Source of the DNA: Engraulis encrasicolus
Lineage: Eukaryota; Chordata; Actinopteri; Clupeiformes; Engraulidae
Direction of reading: 5' to 3'
Length of the DNA: 64,000 nt
Assembly: GCF_034702125.1 (NCBI RefSeq)
Contig: NC_085869.1
Span: 53,573,714-53,637,713 of the forward strand
The notes under the pieces were generated by a model, which did not search any database, had not been told where the DNA came from, and was given only the letters and a program-made list of their open reading frames with translations. A program made the translations under genes and the position numbers. Shown here in pieces: positions 11,745 through 24,408 of this stretch; position 1 is the stretch's first letter, and every line of letters begins with the position of its first letter.

Positions 11745-11890
11745 TACCACCAGCACTCTGGAGTCCCTTAAATAGTGTCACACACTCAGCACTGTGGCCT
11801 GCTGCTCGTTAGCAATGGGTGTGTCCCAGGTGAGACTCATTAAGTAAAACAAAGATTGTGATTGGATAGAGCCAAGGTTTCCCTACATAA
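11745..11890 (-). promoter_or_regulatory. Promoter of array gene B
   Basis: A TATTTAA box at 11768-11774 lies about 80 bases before the ATG at 11689. It differs from the other copies by one substitution at the 3' end of the box. Confidence 0.55.
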
Positions 11891-11954
11891 ATCCTGTATC
11901 AGCAGGCCTACCAAGTTTGCTACATTATATTGCTTGGACTATTTAAATGTCATA

Positions 11955-12463
11955 TGCTGTGTTCCATTACCCGTACTTAACGCCCTTTCCGCACTGTGTT
12001 TGGGTACGCAGGGCGTTCCATTTCTAATCGCGAGGGTAAAGTGTACTGTAAATTACCCGGATAACGCCCCCAAAACGGCCATTTTTTGAAGTGTGGTGTT
12101 ACTGTACACTTTTCGCACTCAACGGCCGCCATGTTTGTGACGTAGTTGAGTGTCAGATCTGTCAAACGGTTGAATCTCTGTGATAACAGCATAGTTTTGA
12201 TTCCAAAGACAATCGCCATGTGCATTAGAGGCAGGGATAACTTTAAAAAGTGTTAGCATAAGGAACAGTGCCTTCCGTGTTGAATTGCATATTGGCAGTT
12301 GGTAAACTCGGATGTCACGCGACCAACCGTCATTTCCGTTAAGTGTATCAGACAGAACGGGAATCGGAATGTACTCGCCTCGTGAATTGCGGAGGGTGGA
12401 AAGGGTACTTCACTGCACTCAAACAAGGTACACAGTACAGAGGGTGAATAATGGAACACAGCA
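11955..12463. mobile_element. TIR element of about 509 bp upstream of gene B
   Basis: The ends TGCTGTGTTCCATTA and TAATGGAACACAGCA are inverted and flanked by ATA on both sides. The insertion is absent upstream of A, C and D. The short duplication suggests a PIF/Harbinger-like MITE, but the family is not certain. Confidence 0.65.
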
Positions 12464-15190
12464 ATAGATACATACACCTGTTGGTGATGGGGTTAGTGGC
12501 TCTTTGCAAAGAACCTGCGTCTTAGATCTGGATCTTGTCAAAGACCTCCTCAAAAGACGGACTCATTTGGGTGTTTTTGAATATTTATTCAGTGTTTAAG
12601 CATTGTGTTTAGCATTTAAGAGGTCACTTCTGGCTCATTTTAGTCCAAATGACGACTGACTGTTCTCTTGTTTCTTAGACCTTCCCTGGCACTCTCAGAT
12701 TTACAGCGTACTTGAGCTTTAATTGGTGTACTCACATGAAGGTCACATGCTCAAAACAAACAAAAAAGGAAAGAGTTGATTCCCATCTATGACTCTACTC
12801 TTATTATTGACGCCTAAGAGCCGTTCAAAAGAATTGGTTCTCTTAAAAACGTCACAGCACTAGTGAAGATGCTTTCTTATGCCACTGAACACCATTGATC
12901 TCAGAATACTGGATCACGCATCCCATTTGGTGAAAGTGTAGACCAGGAAATGAAATGCAGTTGTAGTATTTTCCAGGGTTCTTTCATTTTATCCTTAAAA
13001 GTTGATACGGCTTCCTTGCAGACCACATAATGTGCACAGAGTGGTAGGCTTACAGATCCAGGCCAAAACATTAGAATATTGTGAGTTGTTTTATTTGCAT
13101 ACTTGCATCAATGTTAAAGTTTCATGAATTGTAGTCATTGCTCACATTGAGCTATTCTTTTGTCCTTACAGCTCAACAAAACCATGAATTCACAAAATTT
13201 GAATATTACATAGTTTTCTTCAAAAAAAAAAAAGAATGCCCATACCACCAAAGCAACAAAACGGGGCATGTATTGAACATTCACATTTAGGAAGTACCAA
13301 ATTTCATGTGACCTGAACTTTTTTTCTAACTCACCATAAAACAAACCTAATTTTCAATGGGGTTTTATTTCTGGTGAGTTAAAATGTCCATACCACCAAA
13401 GCAACAAAATGTGGCATGGAAATCTAGAGTAAAATGAAAAAGGGAAGTGTGGGTCACCAGATCGAAAAACAGCTGGCAGCAGCGAATCAAGGATTTCTGG
13501 CCTCCCATAACTCCCATGCAATGCCCCAGTCATTGACTTCAAATGTTTAAACAGACGGTGATTGTCAAGAGATTCCAAACCAGGTCTTGAACATTGACAT
13601 GTCAATTAGCAAGTCAAGAGTTGTGATGTGACCCAAACTCTTTTGAACAGTTCAAATTACTCTAAATTTTGTCATGGTTTTGTTGAGCTGGGAGGCCAAA
13701 CTGTAATAAGCAAATGATGTTCAAAATGTGGGCAATTAATCTATAATCCATGACAGTTTGACTATGATGGAATAGAATCAACTTCAATTTAATTTTTTGT
13801 CCTGGAGCTGTACTTTACCATGATATTTGCCTTTTACCTCTGCCCAGGACTTTCTGTAGCGTTGGTTTGTTTGCTCATGAGCATAGGCCTAATTGAAAGT
13901 TAATGTAAAGATGAAATTGTGGAGTTGTTGGAAATGGCAGAGAGACAAACTGATTAAATATTGGTGGTTACCTGGAGCCAGGAATTTTAAAAAGCTTCAC
14001 TAGGGTGAAGGACATTCCAGTTTCAAACTCCAAAAGGCAGAAAAAAACCTCAAAGACTTGTTACACCATTTTGTTCAAGTTTACAACTTGTAGAGATAGG
14101 CCATTTAGATAGCCTAGCTGGATTATTATTTGCACGTTTGCGGCAGAATTATGAATCATCAATTCAGAGACAGGACCCAACTAGACTGAGACAGTGTTAG
14201 TGTTGTGAAATGCCAGACAAACTAATATCTAACCTGGAAAAACCATTAAACTGAGGGTACCAGAGGACCTTAACTACACCAGAGATAGCTAGCCATTAAA
14301 TTTAGCATACACACCAAGGCTGGAGACAAAGATCAAGGATTTTTTTCTTTTTATTTCTTGTCCAAAAGGTCATACATTAAACAAAGTCAAGAAGTAACAA
14401 TGGGACGAATCAGTCTAGTTAGTTGAGCTCAGAGCAGAAGATCCTGAAAGAAAGAGATAAGAGCCATCAGCACAAATGTTCATTTTTAAGGCATACAACA
14501 TTTTAAATCTTTCAAGGTAATGAATAAAACCCAAAGTCACTACACACAAGCTTTGCACCGCATTACCCTGTTTACATTTGGACAGTGGTACCATTAAGAG
14601 AAGCTAATCGAACATCATGAAAGCCTGTTACTTTTAGTACCTGGTGTGGACAGATGCAAGTCATTCTTTTCAAACTTGTAGCCCTGATGGGAGTGCATGG
14701 ATGAGACCTTTCCAAATGGCTGCACCCTCCATTCTAATTCCCCCCCCTAAAAAAAAGCAACTTTACCAAAATAATAATTTGCATATTGCCAACATCAACT
14801 GATGTTCAGTTACCTCTAAATAGAGATGGTAGTGAAAGTCGCATTGAGCATGGAGGTGCTCAATGCAACGTTTAAAATGGGGACAGCTTTCCCAGTCTCA
14901 AGTTCAGCATGCCACAAGAACTGGTCCAAAATGTGCGATTTAAATCTGAAACCTTGATTACATCGCCCAGCGTTTTTTAAAGTGGGGGCCGCAGGCAGGG
15001 GGAAAAAAAGGAAATAAATTGATATACACCAAAAATTAGTTTAATATTCTCATTTGTTGCCGTTACATTTATCCATACCATTTTCCTCAGAAGACCAGTC
15101 AAGTGAGTCTACTTGAACCAGAGGACCTTAAGAATTTCACCATCTGAGAGCTAGTCATTAGAATTACCATGGAGTATGTGATCATGCACA
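12464..15190. other. Array spacer between genes B and C
   Basis: This is the common spacer with two local inversions (12507-12538 and about 13234-13326). It also holds a second, distal terminal-exon block like that of gene B (about 14330-14455) and about 400 bases (14740-15130) that gene B's spacer lacks but gene D's has. No independent gene is visible. Confidence 0.5.
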
Positions 15191-15217
15191 CAAGACTGGA
15201 GAGACAAAGAACATGGA

Positions 15218-15232
15218 TTTATTCTTTTTATT
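15218..15232 (-). terminator. Poly(A) signals of array gene C
   Basis: AATAAA hexamers at 15227-15232 and 15218-15223 follow the stop, in the same arrangement as genes B and D. Confidence 0.65.
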
Positions 15233-15289
15233 TCTTGTCCAAAAAGGTCAGACATTAAACAAAGTCCAGAAACAGTGGGGCAGACCAGT

Positions 15290-18200
15290 CTAGTTAGTTG
15301 AGCCGACAGCAGGAGAGCCTAAAAGGAGAGACAAGAACCATCAGCACAAAAGTGAATCTATTTTCAAGGCATAAACATTTTCAATCTTTCAAGGTGAGAA
15401 TGAATAAAACCCAAAGTCACTGCACACATTAACCTGTTAACATTTGGACAGTGGTACCATTAAGGAAATCTCATTCAACAACATGAAAGACTGTTACCTT
15501 TAGTCCCTGGGGTGATGTTTTTTGTAGACACAGACTCATTTGAGTTACCTGTAATATGACATGCAAAAAAGTATTTCCAGTTAGAATAAACCAAACAGAC
15601 CGTTAGGACATGCCAGCAACTTCCTCCCATCATTCCCACTATACACTAGCGGACATTCTGCCAAGTGACTTGCCGCTACAGAAGTTATTCCCTGGAGCAA
15701 TACGAGGTTGGACACCCTGTTGAAGTGCAGTTCAGTCATGGATGAAGTATAGGGCAACATTGTTCCTGCTGCAATGGAAAGAATTCAAATAGCACCTTCC
15801 TAACAATTACACCATAAATGATTGTGTGAGTAAGGTTTGCCAAACAGCTTGCTCCCCACCTTCCTCAGCAGACTGGCCGGCGGAATCCTCAGCAGACTGG
15901 CCGGCGGAATCCTCAGCAGACTGGCCGGCGGAATCCTCATTACCGTCTCCATGGCTATCAGTTTCATCTTCACCTGGGTTATGCAAGACAAGCATTACAG
16001 TTGTAACAATTTACAAGTACCATCCATGGTGATCTTATTTTTGGGGGAATTTTGTGGCTGCCACATGTGTAAGGAAGGCTGATTATGAACATCTTGCTTC
16101 CCACCTTCCTCAGAAGACTGGCCATCAGAATCCTCATCGCTGTCTCCTTGGCCATCTTCAGCTTGGCTGCCGTCATCACCTTCACCTGGGTTATGCAAGA
16201 CAAGCCACCCAAAGCAATACAGACAGTTGTGGCATATTATGAGTACCATCCATGGTGGTCTTATTTTTGGGGGAACTTGTAGCTGCTACATCTGTGTGTA
16301 AGGAAGGCTGATCATGAACATCTTGCTCCATACCTTCCTCAGCAGACTGGCCCGCGGAATCCTCATCGCTGTGTCCTTGGCCATCTTCAGCTTGGCTGCT
16401 GTTCTCACCTGCACCTGGGTTATGCAAGACATACAGAAGCATTCCAGACAGTTGTGGTATTAGCCTGATTATTATCGACTTTCAATGTCTTCACTAGGTC
16501 TGACCTAGAGCAGGGGTTCCCAGACTTTATCCTGACACAGCCCCCTTTGAACCAGTACATTCCAGCCAAGCCCCCCCTAACATGGGCCGTGCCACACCAT
16601 TTTTTTGTGCATCACCTACCGCAACCATAGTCTAGGTCTGTTAGTCAGTGCCCCACTGGGATATACAAAATAATGATAATAGTAGTAATGTTGATCAATG
16701 GATTATTATAATGCTGCTGAGATCATCTTGTTTTTGGTTTACGTTAGCGAGTCGATTAATTAATTCACTTTGTTTTGCTATAGTTTCCCTGCCAAACAGT
16801 CACATCCCTGACACCCCCTCGCGGCCCCCCAGCCCCCACTTTGAAAACCACTGACCTAGAGCATAACAATTCACATTTTTCAAACGGCATGGTTGACACA
16901 CCTCCATTTGTTGGCTACCGATTGCATCCAGAAAAGGCTGTGCCGAAGTTTATATCAAACATTTCAGTCCCAAAAGAATGTCTCCATTTAAACCACGCTA
17001 CTGCTTTGAACACGCCTCTACCCAGGGCCGTTGGAGCTGCTCAAAGTTGTTTGCTTGCCGACAAATTGGGTGGAGTACCCGATTTCTCCAGAGGTCAGAA
17101 AGTGCTTGCATTCCCCAACTACTAGCAACGCTGAAGGTGTTGTCACTAGGAGGGAGCAGCCTGGCTATTGTGGCATATTAGCCTACGAGTAAGCCAAGGT
17201 GATGTTGGGGGAACTTTTTGTGGCTGCCACATCTGTGTAAGGAAGGCTGATCATGAACATCTTATTCCATACTGTACCTTCCTGAGAAGACAGTCTGTCA
17301 GAATCCTCATCGCCGTCTCCTTGGCCATCTTCAGCTTGGCTGTCAGAGTCATCTTCACCTAGGTTATACAAGACAAGCATTACAGACAGTTGTGGCATAT
17401 TACAAGTACCATCCACGATGGGTCTTATTTTTGGGGGAACTTTTTGTGGCTGCCACATCTGCGTGTAAGGAAGGCTGATAATGAACATCTTGCTCCATAC
17501 CCTCCTCAGAGGAATTGCCATTAGAATCCTCATCATCTAGGCCAGTGTTTCCCAACCAGGGGTATGTGATCACACCTCAGGGGGTACGTGGAAAATGTGA
17601 TAATATATTGACTAGTCACATTGGGATGGAGCAACAGAACATGAGTGAGGGCGAGGGGGTACATGTCATATGGCAAAATGGCTTAGGGGGTACCCAGGAC
17701 AAAAAAGGTTGGAAAACACTGACCTAGGCCATCATCTCCCGCAGCCTGGCTACTATCGCCATTATCTTGGCTACTGTGGTCATCACCTTGGCCATCATCC
17801 TCGTCCGCATCAGAGTTATGCTCTGCAGCAAGAGCAAGAACATGGCTTACAAAAACAGCACATCTTTGGGCAATAAGACACTCAATCATTCACTGAGTGT
17901 AGACATCATTTGTAGAATCCCATTTTAGTCAGCTGTGGTTTACAATTGGCCTGAAGTAGTAAGGAGGCCTGAGTATTTGTGGCTTGATCAGTAGCCACAT
18001 CATGCCCATTCAGCTTTAATTAGTTCAGTGAAAATTTTGAGAAACAACCAATTACATTTGGCATGTTAAGTGAATCCTCCTCAATTTGTTCACCTGTAAG
18101 AACACCGTAGTTTTTTTGTGTGTGATAAGCGCTATACAAATACATTTTACTACCAACACAGGAACCCACTTCAAAATAATTGTTAAAATGAGTGTCTGTA

Positions 18201-20106
18201 CCTGTAGGTTCTGGTGTGGTTTCATCCAAGGGTGTGTGTGCTGTGGTGGCAGCCACATCATCTTCACTCAGTTGATCTGGCAAATAATAAGTCAAAGGAT
18301 TTTAATGGAATTAAATCAAGAAGTCTTGCAATCTCGATAATGCTAAACTTCCAGTATAGCAGAGGTAGTCCTACTACTCAAAAGAGCAAGGGTATAGCTT
18401 ACAACAAACTTTCCTTGGCCAACAATGTGACCAATATGTTTAAAGTCTACAGACATACCCTTTTGTTGATCCCGTCCTTTGCCTGGAGAAACCTCTTTAA
18501 CTGGAAAAGTGGAAACTGGCAAAAGAAATGGGAAGATAACGCACAACAGTCTGCATGCCCAATTTCTACATCCAGTCCACTAGATTTAGAACAATGTCAA
18601 GAATCCAGATGCCGGAACTTCACTACTCAAGAGTCCTAAAAATTGAAGAGTTGCTTTTAAGTGGCTCATGATGCTGACGGCAACGAATGATCAAGTAAAG
18701 AGTTCAGATGCAAAACCCCCCAACTCCATTTCTGAAGACCTGCACTTCTATATTTTAGAGAACCCGGTTGTTGGATTGGTTTACATTCATGTACTTAATA
18801 ATACATATAAATAGATATATTACATAAATAAAATAAAAAATGTGCAATTTTGATAGTTTTATATTAAATAAAAATGATTAATTTCTGAAAAGGCACTTAG
18901 GGGGTTTTGCAGCTGAACTCTTCAAGTGTACACATTAAAGGGGAGAATAATATTATATCTGCTAAAAGTCAACTGTAATTGCCAGAATTGACCAGAAGTG
19001 GTCTACACCTGAGTATTTGGTGCTTGAGCAGTAATCAAAATAATCTAAACTTGAGTCATCATCACACAATAGCCCAGTTAAATAATTACATGGGAAACAA
19101 TTACCCCTGGGTCCTCAATGTTTCACCTACTGTAACAAAGAGGGGGGAAAAAGGTGCCCACTCCACAACCCATTACTGTACCTTTGGGCTGCTGTGGTGT
19201 GGGTGTGGTCTGGATCTGTTGATCTACCAAGTAAAAAGGTCAGAGAATATTAATGCAATGAACATCAGAAGTCCTTAATGCCAATCCTCCAGCACATCAC
19301 ATTGACTACTGACAAAAGGATATGGCTTACAATGATCTTTGAGAAACAATGTCTTCAAAATACAGCAATCATACCCTTTTGTTGATCCTTGCCTTTGCCT
19401 GGAGAAACCCCTTTAACTGGAGAGGTGGAAACTGACAACAGAAACAGAAAGGTTACACAAAGCATGCACACCAAGTTGAGGGAACTATTTCAAAACCAGT
19501 CTAATGTAGTAAGCATAATTGCAAAAACCAATGCAGAACATTTTTAAATGCCATGCTCAGGTGTCCCTTAAATAGTGTCCCTCAATGGTTACTGTGACCT
19601 GCTGTTCTTTAGCAATATGTGTCCCAGGTGAGACTTGTTAAGTAAAATGAGGATGTGATTAAAACAGATCCAAGGTTTCCCCACATCATGAAATGAACAC
19701 TGCAATGCATATGGATACACATGCATATACACATTTTTTTTGAGTTAGTTTTACATCACCCTACCTGGAAAATAACAACACTTGTAATGGAATGGAGTGA
19801 AATATGAACACTTGTAGTTATGCCAATCCTCCAACTTTTGAATGTGCCAAAGAAAGGTAGAGGACTTTAAAGTAAAATGAGTGCCCCTTTTGGTAACCGT
19901 TTCCTCTAGTTGGAGACAGAACTCCACTTAACTACAGAACTGAAAACTGGAGCAGAAGCAGAGAGGTTACACAAAAATAATCCTGCATGACCATTTTCTA
20001 CAGTATATATGGCCATGAGAAATTTAAAAAAAATGCTCAACTACTCACCATCACAGACTAAATCATTAAGTAGCACGACCAGCACAACCAGAACTGGGAC
20101 CCTCAT
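15290..20106 (-). CDS. Array gene C: secreted acidic repeat protein with a MITE-derived intron (286 aa model)
   Basis: Exons: 20049-20106, 19375-19431, 19182-19223, 18459-18515, 18202-18276, 17724-17822, 17501-17536, 17278-17358, 16334-16414, 16105-16185, 15860-15973, 15498-15548, 15290-15318. These sum to 861 nt, all introns are phase 1, and no stop interrupts. Domain order is as in gene B: signal peptide, two Pro/Lys/Gln-rich pairs (VSTFPVKEVSPGKGRDQQK here in full), five acidic blocks, short tail. The sixth block, one exon in B and E, is split here by a 179-bp hAT-type element. Splicing at the duplicated target site gives the same exon as B. Reading through the element would stop after about 14 residues (GQCFPTFFVLGTP). 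Function unknown; the acidic S-x-E composition suggests calcium or mineral binding, as inference only. Confidence 0.72.
15864..15935 (-). repeat. 24-bp coding minisatellite, 3 copies (gene C)
   Basis: Three in-frame units encoding DSAGQSAE, the same number as gene B. Confidence 0.9.
16511..16853. mobile_element. hAT-type MITE, 343 bp, in an intron of gene C
   Basis: It begins CAGGGGTTCCCAGAC and ends AAAACCACTG, flanked by a perfect 8-bp duplication ACCTAGAG. Gene D shares the insertion at 25703-26054. Confidence 0.85.
17543..17721. mobile_element. hAT-type MITE, 179 bp, inside a coding exon of gene C
   Basis: The TIRs are CAGTGTTTCCCAACC and GGTTGGAAAACACTG. The flanks are ATCTAGGC (17535-17542) and ACCTAGGC (17722-17729), an 8-bp duplication with one change. 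On the gene strand the duplication reads GCCTAG|GT, which supplies a donor on one side and an AG acceptor on the other. Confidence 0.88.
19555..19700 (-). promoter_or_regulatory. Fossil promoter-like block inside gene C intron 1
   Basis: Counterpart of 11147-11290, with TATTTAA at 19568-19574 and no signal-peptide exon after it. Confidence 0.5.
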
Positions 20107-20159
20107 GATGCCGACTACAGTGACAGATACCAACAAGAGTCTGGATGAAAGATAGCCTG

Positions 20160-20310
20160 TATACCACCAGCACTCTGGAGTCCTTTAAATAGTGTCACAC
20201 ACTCAGCACTGTGGCCTGCTGCTCGTTAGCAATGGGTGTGTTCCAGGTGAGACTCATTATGTAAAACAAGGATTATGTTTGGATAGAGTCAAGGTTTCCC
20301 TACATAAGTC
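20160..20310 (-). promoter_or_regulatory. Promoter of array gene C
   Basis: TATTTAAA box at 20184-20191, about 80 bases before the ATG at 20106. Confidence 0.55.
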
Positions 20311-21023
20311 CTGTATCAGCAGGCCTACCAAGTTTGCTACATTATATTGCTTGAACTATTTAAATGTCATAGATACATACACCTGTTGGTGATGGGGTTA
20401 GTGGCTCTTTGACAAGATCCAGATCTAAGTCGCAGGTTCTTTGCAAAGACCTCCTCAAAAGACGGGCTCATTTGGGTGTTTTTGAATATTTATTCAGTGT
20501 TTAAGCGTTGTGTTTAGCATTTAAGAGGTCACTTCTGGCTCATTTTAGTCCAAATGACGACTGACTCTCCTCCTGTTTCTTAGACCTTCCCTGGCACTCT
20601 CAGATTTACCGAGTACTTGAGCTTATTTTAATTTGTGTACTCACATTGGTGTACTCACATGAAAGTCACATGCTCAAAACAAACAAAGAGTTGATTCCCA
20701 TCTATGACTCTACTCTTATTATTGAAGCCTAAGAGTCGTTCAAAAGAATTGGTTCTCTTAAAAACGTCACAGCACCAGTGAGGATGCTGTCTTATGCCAC
20801 TGAACACCATTGATCTCAGAATACTGGATCACACATCCCATTTGGTGAAAGTGTAGACCAGGAAATGAAATGCAGTTGTAGTATTTGCCAGGGTTCTTTC
20901 ATTGTATCCTTAAAAGTTGATACGGCTTCCTTGCACATCACATAATGTGCACAGAGTGGTAGGCTTACAGATCCAGGTCAAAACATTAGAATATTGTGAG
21001 AAGTTGTTTTATTTGCATACTCG

Positions 21024-22221
21024 TGTAGCAGAGTGGCAATTTTGGGTAATTTACTAAATTAATAATTAGCAATTTTAAACAGCTTGCACGACTACGCCAC
21101 TGGGGGAATTTCGCCCCCAGAATATAGTTTAATTCCAACCAGTAATTGTAAACAACAGGCAACACAGGTTCGTTAAGGACCACAAAGACAGGGTTCAAAT
21201 CACTTATTTTCTTTTATTATCTTACACTTATTTTAGTAGTCCACAATTAAAATAGAATAAAGGTTGCTGGACCCACCCCCACATGGGCCAAGGTTTCCCC
21301 ACTAAATATACACAGCACAGCAAAAAGAAATAAAGTAGAATACACGCTAAGCATAAGCCCACACCAGTAACACTGCAAAGTGGAGTTTCACTACAAACGC
21401 GCACGGCAAACCAGCTAATTGGGGAAAACCCGTGCACTGGGAGAGCCCAAGCAGAGTGGGGCGAACCTTAAACACACAAAAGAAAAGTACAAGAAAACAA
21501 ATAAATAACAGGTAGAGAACTCTCACTTTCTCTTTAACACAAAATAAGGAAATCAAAGAAAACGAGCATCACACATTCGCGCGCACAGTCATTCACATCC
21601 TTACGGCAACTATAGGCTATAGCAGCAGCCCGCAGACAGCCAACAGGTGGAGATCCACGTACCTGCACACAGAAATTACCGTAAAACACAAGCAAACAGA
21701 TACTGCACACTTAAGGAGTAGGCTATGAGCAGATGATGGGGACCTACCACAACAGTGCAGAAAACGACGCTTGTCTCGTAACCACAAGGCGACGGGCGCA
21801 CAACACCTGCTCCTATAACGCGACAGTGACAGCCATAGTGAGCACTTTTGTAATTAAAATATATGAGTGCGATGTAGGACAGAGGCGACGGCTACATACC
21901 AAATACAGAGCGCCGGGAAAGTAGACAGTTAGTAACCGCTCTGCAGTCGCACCTCCGGAACAGACAATAGCCTGCCCCACGGAATCCCTCTCCCGTGAAG
22001 TGGGGCCCTGCACGGAGTCGACCCGACCAGCGGCACCAAACCCAACAAGGGCACAATCGCCACAAGAGCACACACAAATCTGCCACCTTCTCTCCGAGAG
22101 GACTGTGCCAACTATTTAAAGAGTGCCAAGCACTGCCAATTGGTGTGCGCTGATCACATGGCGCACGAACGCACGGCAGACTTATGATGCGGTTTAAAGG
22201 CACATATCCCATTATGTTACA
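21024..22221. mobile_element. Probable solo LTR, about 1.2 kb, in the spacer between genes C and D
   Basis: The insert begins TGTAGC, ends GTTACA (TG...CA) and is flanked by CTCG on both sides. It is absent from the matching spacers near 1260, 13100 and 32870. No gag, pol or integrase reading frame is visible inside, so it looks like a lone terminal repeat. The GC-rich right part contains several spurious open frames. Orientation cannot be fixed. Confidence 0.6.
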
Positions 22222-23847
22222 CTCGCATCAATGTTAAACTTTCATGAATTGTAGTCATTGTTCACAGAGGTATTCTTTTGTCCTTACAGCTCAACAAAAC
22301 AATGAATTCACAAAATTTGAATATTACATAATGTTCTTCCAAAAAAAAGAAAAAAGTTCAGGACACATGAAATTTGGTACTTCCTAAATGACATGTTGGT
22401 CAATACATGCCCCGTTTTGTTGCTTTGGTGGTATGGGCATTCTAACTCACCATAAAACAAACCTAATTTTCAATGGGGTTTTATTTCTGGTGAGTTAAAA
22501 TGTCCATACCACCACAGCAACAAAATGTGGCATGGAAATCTAGAGTAAAATGAAAAAGGGAAGTGTGGGTCACCAGATCGAAAAACAGCTGGCAGCAGCG
22601 AATCAAGGATTTCTGGCCTCCCATAACTCCCATGCAATGCCCCAGTCATTGACTTCAAATGTTTAAACAGACGGTGATTGTCAAGAGATTCCAAACCAGG
22701 TCTTGAACATTGACATGTCAATTAGCAAGTCAAGAGTTGTGATGTGACCCAAACTCTTTTGAACAGTTCAAATTACTCTAAATTTTGTCATGGTTTTGTT
22801 GAGCTGGGAGGCCAAACTGTAATAAGCAAATGATGTTCAAAATGTGGGCAATTAATCTATAATCCATGACAGTTTGACTATGATGGAATAGAATCAACTT
22901 CAATTTAATTTTTTGTCCTGGAGCTGTACTTTACCATGATATTTGCCTTTTACCTCTGCCTAGGACTTTCTGTAGCGTTGGTTTGTTTGCTCATGAGCAT
23001 AGGCCTAATTGAAAGATAATGTATAAACGTTGAAATTGTGGAGTTGTTGGAAATGGCAAAGAGACAAACTGATTAAATATTGGTGGTGACCTGGAGCCAG
23101 GAAAGCTTCACTAGGGTGAATGACATTCCAGCTTCAAACTCCAAAAGGCAGAAAAAAAACCTCAAAGACTTGTTACACTATTTTGTTCAAGTTTACAACC
23201 TGTAGAGACAGGCCATTTAGATAGCCTAGCTGGATTATTATTTGCATGTTTGCGGCAGAATTATGCATCATCAATTCAGAGACAGGACCCAACTAGACTG
23301 AGACCGTGTTAGTGTTGTGAAATGCCAGACAAACTAATATCTAACCTGGAAAAACCATTAAACTGAGGGTACCAGAGGACCTTAACTACACCAGAGATAG
23401 CTAGCCATTAAATTTAGCATACACACCAAGGCTGGAGACAAAGATCAAGGATTTTTTTCTTTTTATTTCTTGTCCAAAAGGTCATACATTAAACAAAGTC
23501 AAGAAGTAACAATGGGACGAATCAGTCTAGTTAGTTGAGCTCAGAGCAGAAGATCCTGAAAGAAAGAGATAAGAGCCATCAGCACAAATGTTAATTTTTA
23601 AGGCATAAAACATTTTAAATCCTTCAAGGTCAGAATTAATAAAACCCAGCCACTACACACAAGCGTTGCACAGCATTGCCCCGTTTACATTTGGACAGTG
23701 GTACCATTAAGAGAAGCTAATCGAACATCATGAAAGCCTGTTACTTTTAGTACCTGGTGTGGACAGATGCAAGTCATTCTTTTCAAACTTGTAGCCCTGA
23801 TGGGAGTGCATGGATGAGACCTTTCCAAATGGCTGCACCCTCCATTC

Positions 23848-23878
<31 letters not shown>

Positions 23879-24330
23879 GCAACTTTACCAAAATAATAAT
23901 TTGCATATTGCCAACATCAACTGATGTTCAGTTACCTCTAAATAGAGATGGTAGTGAAAGTCGCATTGAGCATGGAGGTGCTCAATGCAACGTTTAAAAT
24001 GGGGACAGCTTTCCCAGTCTCAAGTTCAGCATGCCACAAGAACTGGTCCAAAATGTGAGATTTAAATCTGAAACCTTGATTACATTGCCCAGCGTTTTTT
24101 AAAGTGGGGGCCGCAGGCAGGGGGAAAAAAAGGAAATAAATTGATATACACCAAAAATTAGTTTAATAGTCTCATTTGTTGCAGTTACATTTATCCATAC
24201 CATTTTCCTCAGAAGACCAGTCAAGTGAGTCTACTTGTACCAGAGGACCTTAAGAATTTCACCATCTGAGAGCTTGTCATTAGAATTACCATGGAGTATG
24301 TGATCATGCACACAAGACTGGAGAGACAAA
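22222..24330. other. Array spacer between gene D 3' end and the LTR-like insert
   Basis: Common spacer with the inverted-repeat segment (about 22410-22530), a distal terminal-exon block (about 23455-23560) and a C-rich/A-rich run at 23851-23878. No separate gene is seen. Confidence 0.5.
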
Positions 24331-24336
24331 CATGGA

Positions 24337-24351
24337 TTTATTCTTTTTATT
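24337..24351 (-). terminator. Poly(A) signals of array gene D
   Basis: AATAAA hexamers at 24346-24351 and 24337-24342, conserved with genes B and C. Confidence 0.65.
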
Positions 24352-24408
24352 TCTTGTCCAAAAGGGTCAGACATTAAACAAAGTCCAGAAACAGTGGGGC
24401 AGACCAGT

